Source: an uncultured Verrucomicrobiota bacterium (GTDB lineage: Bacteria > Verrucomicrobiota > Verrucomicrobiae > Opitutales > Opitutaceae). Taken from it: DNA of 11,249 nucleotides. The notes beneath the pieces are model-generated. The model did not search any database. It saw only the letters and a list, made by a program, of their open reading frames with translations, and was not told the DNA's origin. A program made the translations under genes and the position numbers. The stretch spans positions 1-11,249 of the forward strand of contig CAMLQS010000151.1 in NCBI GenBank assembly GCA_946482165.1, in the 5' to 3' direction. Below, piece after piece: positions 1 through 6,341 of the stretch (positions within the stretch are counted from its first letter, which is position 1; the number at the start of each line of letters is the position of its first letter).

Positions 1-608
1 TCGCACCAGGCGTTGAAGACCGCGGGCGCGTTGGCGGCCATGAGCTTGTCGGCCCGGTAGGTCGGGTAAACCCGCGTCTTGAGACCGCTCTTCGCGATGG
101 CGAGGTGATGCTCCAGCGAGTCCGCCGGATCGTCGGTGGTGCAAACCACCGCGACCTTGCTCGAGGTCAGGATGCCGTGCGTCGAGAACGCGGACGTGGC
201 GAGCTTGTCGTTGGCCTGCTCCCAGATCTTCGGCGCGTTGGCCTCGTTGATCAGAAGATCGATTCCGAAGAAACGCCTGAGCTCGAGGTGCGACCAATGA
301 TGCAGGGGATTGCGCACGAGCCGGGGCACCACGCGGCAAAAGCAGAGAAACTTTTCGTAGTCGGAGCTTCCCGATCCGGTGATCAAGTCCTCGTTGACGC
401 CGGCCGAGCGGAGCGCGCGCCACTTGTAGTGATCGCCGCCCAGCCAGATCTCCGCGAGGTTCCTAAACTGCTTGTTCGCGGCGATTTGATCCGGCGGCAA
501 ATGGCAGTGGTAGTCGAAGATCGGCTGGGGCTTCGCGACCTCGTGGTAAAGGCGTCGCGCCGTGGAGGTGCTCAACAGAAAGTCTTCGTGCAGGAAGGGG
601 GCGGGCAT
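1..608 (-). CDS. uxaC: Uronate (glucuronate) isomerase, N-terminal 202 residues, cut by window edge
   Basis: UxaC (EC 5.3.1.12) interconverts D-glucuronate/fructuronate and D-galacturonate/tagaturonate, the first cytoplasmic step of uronate catabolism. Seen: the protein opens MPAPFLHEDFLLSTSTARRL, the family's usual beginning. Next come FDYHCH (residues 31-36, the metal-binding HxH of the amidohydrolase fold), LAEIWLGGDHYKWRALR (51-67), NPLHHWSHLELRRFFGI (100-116) and CTTDDP (156-161), all at the expected spacing. The frame is open without a stop to base 1. Full-length UxaC is about 470 residues, so more than half lies outside the window. The start at 608 has a GGAG four to seven bases upstream, and the first residues match the family start. 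The gene lies 60 bp downstream of the Gfo/Idh/MocA gene on the same strand and is probably cotranscribed, with a hairpin between them. Specificity for glucuronate versus galacturonate cannot be read from this part. Confidence 0.93.
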   Translation of the reverse strand, partial: MPAPFLHEDFLLSTSTARRLYHEVAKPQPIFDYHCHLPPDQIAANKQFRNLAEIWLGGDHYKWRALRSAGVNEDLITGSGSSDYEKFLCFCRVVPRLVRNPLHHWSHLELRRFFGIDLLINEANAPKIWEQANDKLATSAFSTHGILTSSKVAVVCTTDDPADSLEHHLAIAKSGLKTRVYPTYRADKLMAANAPAVFNAWC

Positions 609-611
609 GGT

Positions 612-615
612 CTCC
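612..615 (-). promoter_or_regulatory. Ribosome binding site of uxaC
   Basis: On the minus strand GGAG lies three bases before the ATG at 608 (GGAGACC-ATG). It is one of only two recognisable Shine-Dalgarno cores in the window. It supports this start, although the spacing is short. Confidence 0.5.
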
Positions 616-636
616 GAAGCCTAGCGGAACACGAGG

Positions 637-661
637 CCCCCACGAGCGCACCGCGTGGGGG
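637..661 (-). other. Intercistronic hairpin between the oxidoreductase gene and uxaC
   Basis: A perfect 8-bp inverted repeat, CCCCCACG (637-644) and CGTGGGGG (654-661), with a 9-base loop. It lies between the oxidoreductase stop (669-671) and the uxaC ribosome binding site. No T-run follows on the minus strand, so it is not a classical intrinsic terminator. It could be a processing or mRNA-stability element, or a partial terminator that sets the ratio of the two proteins. Confidence 0.5.
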
Positions 662-668
662 AACGTTT

Positions 669-1790
669 TCAGGGTCGGCCCCGCCCGCCGCCCACGGACC
701 CGCCGATGCGCTTGCCGAGCTCCGCCGCATATTCATCGCCATCGATTGGCAGCGCGACGCTTCGGCCGAGCCAGGTGGAGAGCAGCATGGCGTTGGCCAA
801 CTCCACCGAGCGCACGCCTTCCACGGCCGGGGCGATCGGCGGCACGCCGTCGAGAATCGCGTCCGCGAAGTTCATCAGAATCTCATTATGCTGACCTCCG
901 CGGTCTTCCGCCGGCATCTCGACCAATGAGGATGCCGGCCGGCCCAAAGGCTCCGGCGACACGCGCGAAAACTCGCCCATCGGCACCTCGTTTCGGCGGA
1001 GGCGGATCTTGCCGTCCTCAAACACGAGCGTGCCGCACTCGCCCACGATCTCCAACCTGGCGCATCCGGGCGCCTCGCCGGTCGACGCCACGAAAACGCC
1101 CGTGGCTCCATTCGGAAATTCGAGCAGCGCGCTCACCTCGTCCTCGACCTCGATGTCGTGATATTTGCCGAAAACGCAGCGGGCGAAAACGCGCGTCGGC
1201 ATGCCGACAATCCACTGGAGGAGATCGAGATTGTGCGGGCATTGATTGAGCAACACCCCGCCGCCTTCGCCCGCCCACGTCGCCCGCCAGGACCCCGAAG
1301 CGTAATAGGCTTCGGTGCGAAACCAGTCGGTCACGATCCAGCTCACGCGCCGGATTTCGCCAAGGGAGCCTGTCCTCACCAGTTCCCGGATCCGCCGATA
1401 GGCGGGATCGGTGCGCTGGTTGAACATCGCCGCGAACACCTGCCGCCCCTCGCGCCCCGCATAAGCCGCGAGCAGGCGTTCGCAGTCGGCGCGATGCACC
1501 GAAATCGGTTTCTCGACCAATACATGCAACCCCGCTTCCAACGCCGCGATCCCCATGGGCGTGTGATCGTAGTGGGGCGTGGCGATCAGGATCGCGTCGA
1601 CAAGTCCGGACGCAACGAGTTCGGTCGCGCTGCCGAACCCCTTGACGCTTGGAAATTCGCCAAGCTTCCCGGTCGCCCGGTCGGCGACTGCCGCCAGCCG
1701 CAGGCGCGGTATCTTGCCCTCCAAAATCTGACGCGCGTGCGCCGCGCCCATGTTTCCCAAGCCGACGATGCCGAGGCGGACCGTTCCCAT
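669..1790 (-). CDS. Gfo/Idh/MocA family NAD(P)-dependent oxidoreductase
   Basis: Cytoplasmic sugar or sugar-acid dehydrogenase of 373 residues, normal for the family. Seen: an N-terminal Rossmann fold with GLGNMG (GxGxxG at G10, G12, G15), the VEKP motif (92-95) whose lysine is catalytic in the family, and GGGVLLNQCPHNLDLL (177-191) carrying the conserved histidine H186. A C-terminal Gfo-type beta-sheet domain follows (about 125-350). The frame is open upstream to 1991, but that stretch overlaps the divergent lacI gene and shows no family similarity. The ATG at 1790 lies five residues before the first beta strand and is preferred. No clear ribosome binding site precedes it. Being directly upstream of uxaC and divergent from a LacI regulator, it may oxidise or epimerise a uronate or a sugar released with it. 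The actual substrate cannot be told from sequence, since this superfamily is very broad. The C-terminus ends in a short glycine/arginine tail (GGSVGGGRGRP). Confidence 0.9.
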   Translation of the reverse strand: MGTVRLGIVGLGNMGAAHARQILEGKIPRLRLAAVADRATGKLGEFPSVKGFGSATELVASGLVDAILIATPHYDHTPMGIAALEAGLHVLVEKPISVHRADCERLLAAYAGREGRQVFAAMFNQRTDPAYRRIRELVRTGSLGEIRRVSWIVTDWFRTEAYYASGSWRATWAGEGGGVLLNQCPHNLDLLQWIVGMPTRVFARCVFGKYHDIEVEDEVSALLEFPNGATGVFVASTGEAPGCARLEIVGECGTLVFEDGKIRLRRNEVPMGEFSRVSPEPLGRPASSLVEMPAEDRGGQHNEILMNFADAILDGVPPIAPAVEGVRSVELANAMLLSTWLGRSVALPIDGDEYAAELGKRIGGSVGGGRGRP

Positions 1791-1902
1791 TCCGCGACGA
1801 AAGACCCGCGCCGGCGTTTTCTCGAAGGAAAACGGTGGCCAAAAGTTCCCGGCGCGCGCGAGACTGCAAACTGTCTCACCCACCACGGTCCGCCTACTCC
1901 CG
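1791..1902. promoter_or_regulatory. Divergent promoter region of the oxidoreductase/uxaC and lacI genes
   Basis: This 112-bp gap between two divergent starts must hold both promoters. I see no convincing -35/-10 pair in either direction and no Shine-Dalgarno before either ATG. An interrupted palindrome (1860-1877) is the best operator candidate. A compact shared control region next to a LacI-type gene suggests that the regulator acts here on itself and on the minus-strand genes. That role is inferred from arrangement. Confidence 0.5.
1860..1877. promoter_or_regulatory. Possible operator for the LacI-family regulator
   Basis: An 18-bp interrupted palindrome, GAGAC(N8)GTCTC, with one further symmetrical pair inside the spacer. 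It sits 25 bp before the lacI start. Most LacI-family operators are centred on a CG step, which this one lacks, so the assignment is weak and rests on position and symmetry. Confidence 0.28.
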
Positions 1903-2985
1903 ATGTTCGAACCTCGAGTCACTCTCAAGCAGGTCGCCGCCCGCGCCGGCGTCCACGTCTCGACCGCGTGGCGCGCGTTGAAAAACGACACCTACGTCGA
2001 GGCGTCCAAGCGCGCGCGCATCCGCGCCATCGCGGAGGAGCTCGGCTACGCGCCCGACCCGATGCTCACCGCGCTAAGCAACTACCGGCGGAAACACCAG
2101 CCGGCCGCGTTTCAATCGACGCTCGCCTGGATCAACAACTTTCCCGACCGGCGCGAGGGGCGCGAGCTGGTCAACATCGCCGGCTGCCACGAGGGCGCGC
2201 TCCGCCATGCCACGCAAATGGGGTTCAAGCTCGAGGAGTTCTGGCTCGCCGAACCGGGCATGACCGTGCGCCGGGCCCGCGAGGTCCTGCTCGCCCGGGG
2301 CATCCGCGGCCTGATTTTCCCGCCCCAGCCGTTCTCCGGCACCGAGCTCAATCTCGACGTCGAGTCCTTCGCGTGCGTGGCGATCGGCTACTCGCTCGCC
2401 GCCCCCAGCCTCCACGTGGTGGGCAGCCACCAGCACAACGCCACGCTCCGCGCGTTGCGCGAACTCGCCAAACTCGGCCACACCCGCATCGGCATGGTCG
2501 CCGCCACCGAAACCCTGCGCCGCGCAAACCACACGTTCGAGTCGCCCTACCATTTTTTCCAGTCCGTGCAGGATGAGGCGCAACGCCTGCCGATTTTCTT
2601 CATCCAAGGCCGGGAGGAGCCGAAAAACATCGCCGACGCCCGCGACGAGTTTCTCGCGTGGTTCAAGCGTCACAAGCCCACCGCGATCGTCTGCCACGTC
2701 AGCGAGGTAAAGACCTGGCTCGAGAGTATCGGCCGCTCCGTTCCGAAGGACGTCTCGCTCGCCACGCTCTCGCGCGTCTTTGATCGCGATTGGTCGGGCA
2801 TCGACCAGCAGGAACTAGAGATCGGCCGACGCGCCGTGGAGCTCCTGGTGAGCCTCTTCCACAGCGGCGAGCGCGGCGCTCCGAGCACACCTGTCCGTTT
2901 GCTCGTCGAGGGCTGCTGGATCGAAGGCGCCACGACGCGCCGCGTCGGCCCGCCCGCCACCAAGCTCCTCGAACGCCTCGGCTGA
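1903..2985 (+). CDS. LacI-family transcriptional regulator
   Basis: 360-residue DNA-binding regulator. Seen: an N-terminal helix-turn-helix, VTLKQVAARAGVHVSTAWRA (6-25), then ELGYAPDPMLTALSNYRR (46-63) where the hinge helix lies. A periplasmic-binding-protein-like sensor domain follows, with LGHTRIGMV (191-199), the DVSLATLS strand (283-290), IDQQELEIGRRAVELL (300-315) and LVEGCWIEGATT (334-345) near the end, all in family order. The start at 1903 is chosen because the HTH begins five residues later. The longer open frame upstream from 1750 overlaps the divergent gene and is out of character. Unusual points: tryptophan (W23) replaces the small residue normally found in the VSxAL segment of the recognition helix, and the hinge lacks the usual N-A-x-A-R-x-L pattern. 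Transcribed divergently from the Gfo/uxaC pair, it probably responds to a uronate or related sugar. The ligand is unknown. Confidence 0.92.
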   Translation: MFEPRVTLKQVAARAGVHVSTAWRALKNDTYVEASKRARIRAIAEELGYAPDPMLTALSNYRRKHQPAAFQSTLAWINNFPDRREGRELVNIAGCHEGALRHATQMGFKLEEFWLAEPGMTVRRAREVLLARGIRGLIFPPQPFSGTELNLDVESFACVAIGYSLAAPSLHVVGSHQHNATLRALRELAKLGHTRIGMVAATETLRRANHTFESPYHFFQSVQDEAQRLPIFFIQGREEPKNIADARDEFLAWFKRHKPTAIVCHVSEVKTWLESIGRSVPKDVSLATLSRVFDRDWSGIDQQELEIGRRAVELLVSLFHSGERGAPSTPVRLLVEGCWIEGATTRRVGPPATKLLERLG

Positions 2986-3031
2986 GGCCGGTCTTTCCGA
3001 ATCTCGGGGCTCGTGGCAGGGCGCGGGAGCG

Positions 3032-3088
3032 CCGGGCCCGCCGCCAGCGGCGAATGTTCGTATTACGAACATTCGCCCGGCGGCCCGG
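3032..3088. terminator. Long bidirectional hairpin between convergent genes
   Basis: The 141-bp gap between the lacI stop (2985) and the helicase stop (3127) contains a 29-bp inverted repeat with a single central base (3049-3077, arms GGCGAATGTTCGTA and TACGAACATTCGCC). Two further stems enclose it: 3040-3043 with 3078-3081 (GCCG/CGGC), and 3032-3038 with 3082-3088 (CCGGGCC/GGCCCGG). A bulged C and a CCAGC bulge lie only on the left arm. In total about 25 base pairs can form. No T-run follows on either strand, so it is not a textbook intrinsic terminator. Its place between convergent genes still fits a two-way transcription barrier, or an extragenic palindromic repeat. Confidence 0.55.
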
Positions 3089-3126
3089 TTGGGCGGAGCC
3101 ACCCGCGTTTTATCGCAGGCCGCAGC

Positions 3127-4947
3127 TCAGTCCTGAGCTTCGGCGCGGTGCGCGTCCGTCGCGATCGCGGGCGTGAGCGCCACGCCCTTCACGCGGATGC
3201 CGGTCATCTTGGCCACGATCCGCTCGGCCTCTTCGCTCTTCACGTCGACGAGCGTGTGCCGTTGGTGGATATCCATCGCGCCCACGACCGCGGCGGGCAG
3301 TCGCGTCACGCCGGCGATTTTCCCAACCACGTCGGCCGGGGTCACGAGCGCCTTGCGGCCCACGTTCAGGTAAATGGTCGTGTATCCCGCATCGCGGCCG
3401 GTGCGCGCCGGACGCTCGAACTTCTGCTTGCCGGGACGCGCCGCGGGCGCAGACGCGTCCGAGCCAAAGCCGTCTCCTTGGCCAGCCGCCGGCTCGAACT
3501 TGGGAGCGGCCTTGTGCTTGGCCGGCTTGGAAGCGGGCGGCGTCGGCACGGGAATCGGCGGGCGGCTTTCGTCGTCGTAGGGACGCGAGTGCCTCGGGGT
3601 CTCCACCACCTGGGGCGGGACGTCCTCATCCGTGCCTCCGCCCGCCGGACCCGGCTGGCCGCCGTTCATCAAATAAATCAGCGCCCCGATGATGTCCGTG
3701 CTCGCGTAGCCCTGCTCCAGCAGGCGGTCGACCATGCGGTCCTGCGGACGGAATTGCTTCGCATCGAGCGTGGCGCGCAAACGTTCGAAAAACACGTTCT
3801 CGCGCGCCTCCTCCACCTGGTCGAGCGAGGGCACGCGCTCGCGGCGCAGCGGCAGGCGCGCGTAGCGGATCATGTTTTGCAAGCCGTAGATCTCGCGACC
3901 GCTGACAAAAGTGAAGGCCTTGCCCGTGCGCCCGGCGCGACCGGTGCGGCCCACTCGGTGCGTGTAATCCTCGGCGTCGTTCGGCAGGTCGTAGTTGAAC
4001 ACGACCTCGAGGTCGTCGACATCGAGACCGCGCGCCGCCACGTCGGTCGCCACGAGGAACTCGAAGCCGCGGCGGCGGAACCGGTCCATCACCTTGGTGC
4101 GGGTCGCCTGGGTGATGTCGCCATGCAGGCGATCCACCGCGTAGCCGCGCGAGGCCAGGATTTCGCAAAGCTCGTCGACCATGTTTTTGGTCGCGCAGAA
4201 AATGATGCCGTAACGAAAATCGTTCAGATCGATCAGGCGGGTCAGCGCCTCGACCTTCGAGCGACGGTCCACCTCGAAGTAAACCTGGTCCACCTTCGGC
4301 GCATTTTGAGCGTGGGCCTCGATCTTCACCCAGGCCGGATCCTTGGTGTAACGCTGGATGAGCTGCTTGATCGGCGGCGGCATGGTCGCCGAGAAGAACA
4401 AGGATTGCCTGCCTGTGGCCGGCGTGGCCGAGAGGATGCGCTCGATGTCGTCGCGGAAGCCCATGTCGAGCATGCGGTCGCACTCGTCGAGGATGACGAT
4501 CTTGAGGTTATCGAGCTTGATCGTGCCACGCTCCATGTGGTCCATCACGCGACCGGGCGTGCCGATCACGATCTGCGCGCCGGCGTCCAGGGCGCGGAAC
4601 TGGCGCTCATAGCTTTGGCCGCCGAAGATCGGCACCTCGCGCACGCCTTTTTTGAAGAAAGCCAGCTTGGCCATCTCCTCCGCCACCTGCACCGCGAGCT
4701 CGCGCGTCGGGCAAAGGATCAGCGCCTGCACTTTCTTCAACGCCGGATCGATGCGCTCAACCGCCGGGATGCCGAACGCGGCGGTCTTGCCCGAGCCCGT
4801 GGCGGATTGGCCGACTACGTCGCGCCCTTCGAGCAGCAAGGGGATGACGGCGGTTTGGATGGGCGAGGCTTCCTCGAAGCCCATCTTGTCGACAGCCTTG
4901 AGCACTTCCGGCGAGAGGCCGAGTTCTTTGAACGGACGTTTTTCCAT
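3127..4947 (-). CDS. deaD: DeaD/CsdA-type DEAD-box RNA helicase with C-terminal DbpA RNA-binding domain
   Basis: ATP-dependent RNA helicase of 606 residues, close to the length usual for DeaD/CsdA, whose members help ribosome assembly, RNA decay and cold adaptation. Seen in order: Q motif region FKELGL...SPIQ (6-31), motif I SATGSGKT (48-55), Ia PTRELA (80-85), GG (109-110), Ib TPGRV (130-134), motif II DECD (154-157), III SAT (186-188), IV IIFCATK (248-254), V ATDVAARGLDV (300-310) and VI HRVGRTGRAGR (330-340). A low-complexity proline/alanine linker follows (about 430-518), then a DbpA-type RNA-binding domain (about 522-594; TTIYLNVGRK...VVGKIAGV...DIHQRHTLVDV). Odd: the Walker B motif reads DECD instead of DEAD, confirmed at the codon level (GAC GAG TGC GAC on the minus strand). 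No clear Shine-Dalgarno precedes the ATG. A terminator of the upstream J-domain gene ends only 28 bases before this start, which raises the question of where its promoter lies. The symbol is by domain architecture. Confidence 0.93.
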   Translation of the reverse strand: MEKRPFKELGLSPEVLKAVDKMGFEEASPIQTAVIPLLLEGRDVVGQSATGSGKTAAFGIPAVERIDPALKKVQALILCPTRELAVQVAEEMAKLAFFKKGVREVPIFGGQSYERQFRALDAGAQIVIGTPGRVMDHMERGTIKLDNLKIVILDECDRMLDMGFRDDIERILSATPATGRQSLFFSATMPPPIKQLIQRYTKDPAWVKIEAHAQNAPKVDQVYFEVDRRSKVEALTRLIDLNDFRYGIIFCATKNMVDELCEILASRGYAVDRLHGDITQATRTKVMDRFRRRGFEFLVATDVAARGLDVDDLEVVFNYDLPNDAEDYTHRVGRTGRAGRTGKAFTFVSGREIYGLQNMIRYARLPLRRERVPSLDQVEEARENVFFERLRATLDAKQFRPQDRMVDRLLEQGYASTDIIGALIYLMNGGQPGPAGGGTDEDVPPQVVETPRHSRPYDDESRPPIPVPTPPASKPAKHKAAPKFEPAAGQGDGFGSDASAPAARPGKQKFERPARTGRDAGYTTIYLNVGRKALVTPADVVGKIAGVTRLPAAVVGAMDIHQRHTLVDVKSEEAERIVAKMTGIRVKGVALTPAIATDAHRAEAQD

Positions 4948-4975
4948 GATGGACCCGAGCGTGCCGCCCTCGCCG

Positions 4976-5004
4976 AAAAAAGGAAGCGGTTAAAAAACGC
5001 TTCC
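4976..5004 (-). terminator. Intrinsic terminator of the J-domain gene, in the leader of the helicase gene
   Basis: On the minus strand GGAAGCG (5004-4998), loop TTTTTTAAC, CGCTTCC (4988-4982) form a perfect 7-bp stem, followed at once by six T (4981-4976). It begins 10 bases after the J-domain stop codon. Because the helicase ATG is at 4947, the same element sits 28 bases upstream of that start and could act on transcription into it. Confidence 0.8.
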
Positions 5005-5014
5005 GTCCCCCCGG

Positions 5015-6310
5015 CTAGAACCCGTCCATGAACGAACTCCACCGTTCCGCCTCGCGCCGCTGGGCCGCCACCTCCCGCAATGCCTCCCGCAACGACTCGC
5101 GTGATCGGGGCCCGCTCATCTCGTCGCGGAAGCGGCGCAACGATTCGCTCAACTCGCGAATCGAAATCAAGATCGACTCCACGTTTTGGGGCCCTTGGCC
5201 GAAGGGTCGCGCAAACCGCGCCACCGCCGCGAAACGAGGCGAAAACGGCACGTCGCGGATCTCCGCCTGCAACTCCTCCACCTGTTCCTCCAGCAGCTCG
5301 CAATAGATGCCCACCTTTTCGTCGCCCAAGCGCTCCAAGTCGCCTTCCTCGCGCTTCAGCCAAGCCAGTTCCAGCCGGAGCAAGGTGTGCAGATCGCCTT
5401 CGCGGTAAGCCTTGGTCAGCTCCTGCATGAGCGCGTGCTTTCGTTCCCGCATCGCCGGGTCCTGCTCCAGGTCCGGATGCAGCACTTTCGCCAGCTGCTT
5501 GTAGATGCTCACCACCGTCCGTTTGCGCGCCTCCTCGCGCGCCGCGGCCCGCTCGGCGGCCTTGCGTTCCGCAGCCTCCTGACGCGACGAGCGCGGCCGC
5601 GCTTCACGCCCCTTCCCGCTCGTTTCTCCGGTCGCGCCACGCTCGCCGTCATCGTCGCCCGACGGCGCGCCCCCCGGGCCATCCCGCATCTGCCGTTCGA
5701 TTTCGCGCATGATCTCTTCCGGCGACATACGGGAGCGGAAGGCCTTTCGATCCAGCCCGAGCTGATCGATCAACTCGCCCAGCTCGGGAGGCATCGCCGC
5801 CTGATCCGCAGCTTCGCCGCGGTCGGCTCCGTCTCCGGCCCCCTCCTCTTCCTCCGGCTCCCGCGCCGGCTGCAGCTCCGACCAAAGCGCGCGCAACTCC
5901 TCGTCCATCAACTCCGGCCCCTCCTCCGCCAGCGTGCGCAGCTGCCCCGCGAGCAGCGCCGCCAGTTGCTCGCGCTGAAGTTTCCCCAAGCCCTTCGGCT
6001 TGCGCCACTGCGCCGCCAGCAAAAGCACCACCTGCTTCCGCCGCGCGAGCATCCGCCGTTCCTCCGGATGAATCCGCTCCTGATAAATTTTCACGAACGC
6101 ATCCCAACGCGCGGTCGTCCGCCCTCGCTCGGCGCGCAGGGTCTCGACCTTGCGCAGCAGCCGATCGAATTTTTTCTGCGCCTTTGTCAGCGGCCTGCCG
6201 GGCGTGGCGACGAGGCGCAGCTGACGGCTGGGCGCACACGCGTTTTCCGCGCCTGCGACGCCCCCGATTCCGTCGAAAGAAAAACTCTCCTGTCCCGCGA
6301 GCTTGCCCAT
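5015..6310 (-). CDS. J-domain-containing protein with late, divergent HPD motif
   Basis: A 431-residue, strongly charged and largely helical protein, probably cytoplasmic, as no signal peptide or membrane segment is visible. Numbering from the ATG at 6310: PLTKAQKKFDRLLRKVETLR (41-60) opens a helical region. An acidic low-complexity stretch follows (about 150-170), then an Ala/Glu/Arg-rich helix (about 240-266). IYKQLAKVLHPDLEQD (269-284) carries the HPD tripeptide (278-280) that J proteins use to stimulate the Hsp70 ATPase, followed by a helix, ERKHALMQELTKAYREGDLHTLL. The C-terminal third is again coiled-coil-like. The J domain lies far from the N-terminus, with no G/F or zinc-finger region, so this is a class III-like J protein. 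I recognise similar conserved proteins in other Gram-negatives, of unknown function. A GTG start at 6322 would add four residues. The gene is 31 bp downstream of the kinase-fusion gene, probably in one operon, and ends with a good intrinsic terminator. Confidence 0.82.
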   Translation of the reverse strand: MGKLAGQESFSFDGIGGVAGAENACAPSRQLRLVATPGRPLTKAQKKFDRLLRKVETLRAERGRTTARWDAFVKIYQERIHPEERRMLARRKQVVLLLAAQWRKPKGLGKLQREQLAALLAGQLRTLAEEGPELMDEELRALWSELQPAREPEEEEGAGDGADRGEAADQAAMPPELGELIDQLGLDRKAFRSRMSPEEIMREIERQMRDGPGGAPSGDDDGERGATGETSGKGREARPRSSRQEAAERKAAERAAAREEARKRTVVSIYKQLAKVLHPDLEQDPAMRERKHALMQELTKAYREGDLHTLLRLELAWLKREEGDLERLGDEKVGIYCELLEEQVEELQAEIRDVPFSPRFAAVARFARPFGQGPQNVESILISIRELSESLRRFRDEMSGPRSRESLREALREVAAQRREAERWSSFMDGF

Positions 6311-6341
6311 GCGCACACGCACGCCGCGCCCCGTCCGGGAG

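Noticed and set aside
1158..2576. Open plus-strand frame of 472 codons
   Set aside because: Antisense to the Gfo/Idh/MocA gene and out of frame over lacI; both real genes have clear family motifs.
3055..3071. SOS-box-like pair TGTTC...GAACA inside the convergent palindrome
   Set aside because: A LexA motif of TGTTC-N4-GAACA type has, as I recall, been described in Verrucomicrobia. Here the spacing is seven, and the site lies between gene ends, not at a promoter.
3013..5031. Open plus-strand frame of 672 codons
   Set aside because: Exact antisense of deaD; low-complexity His/Arg/Asp-rich translation without recognisable domains.
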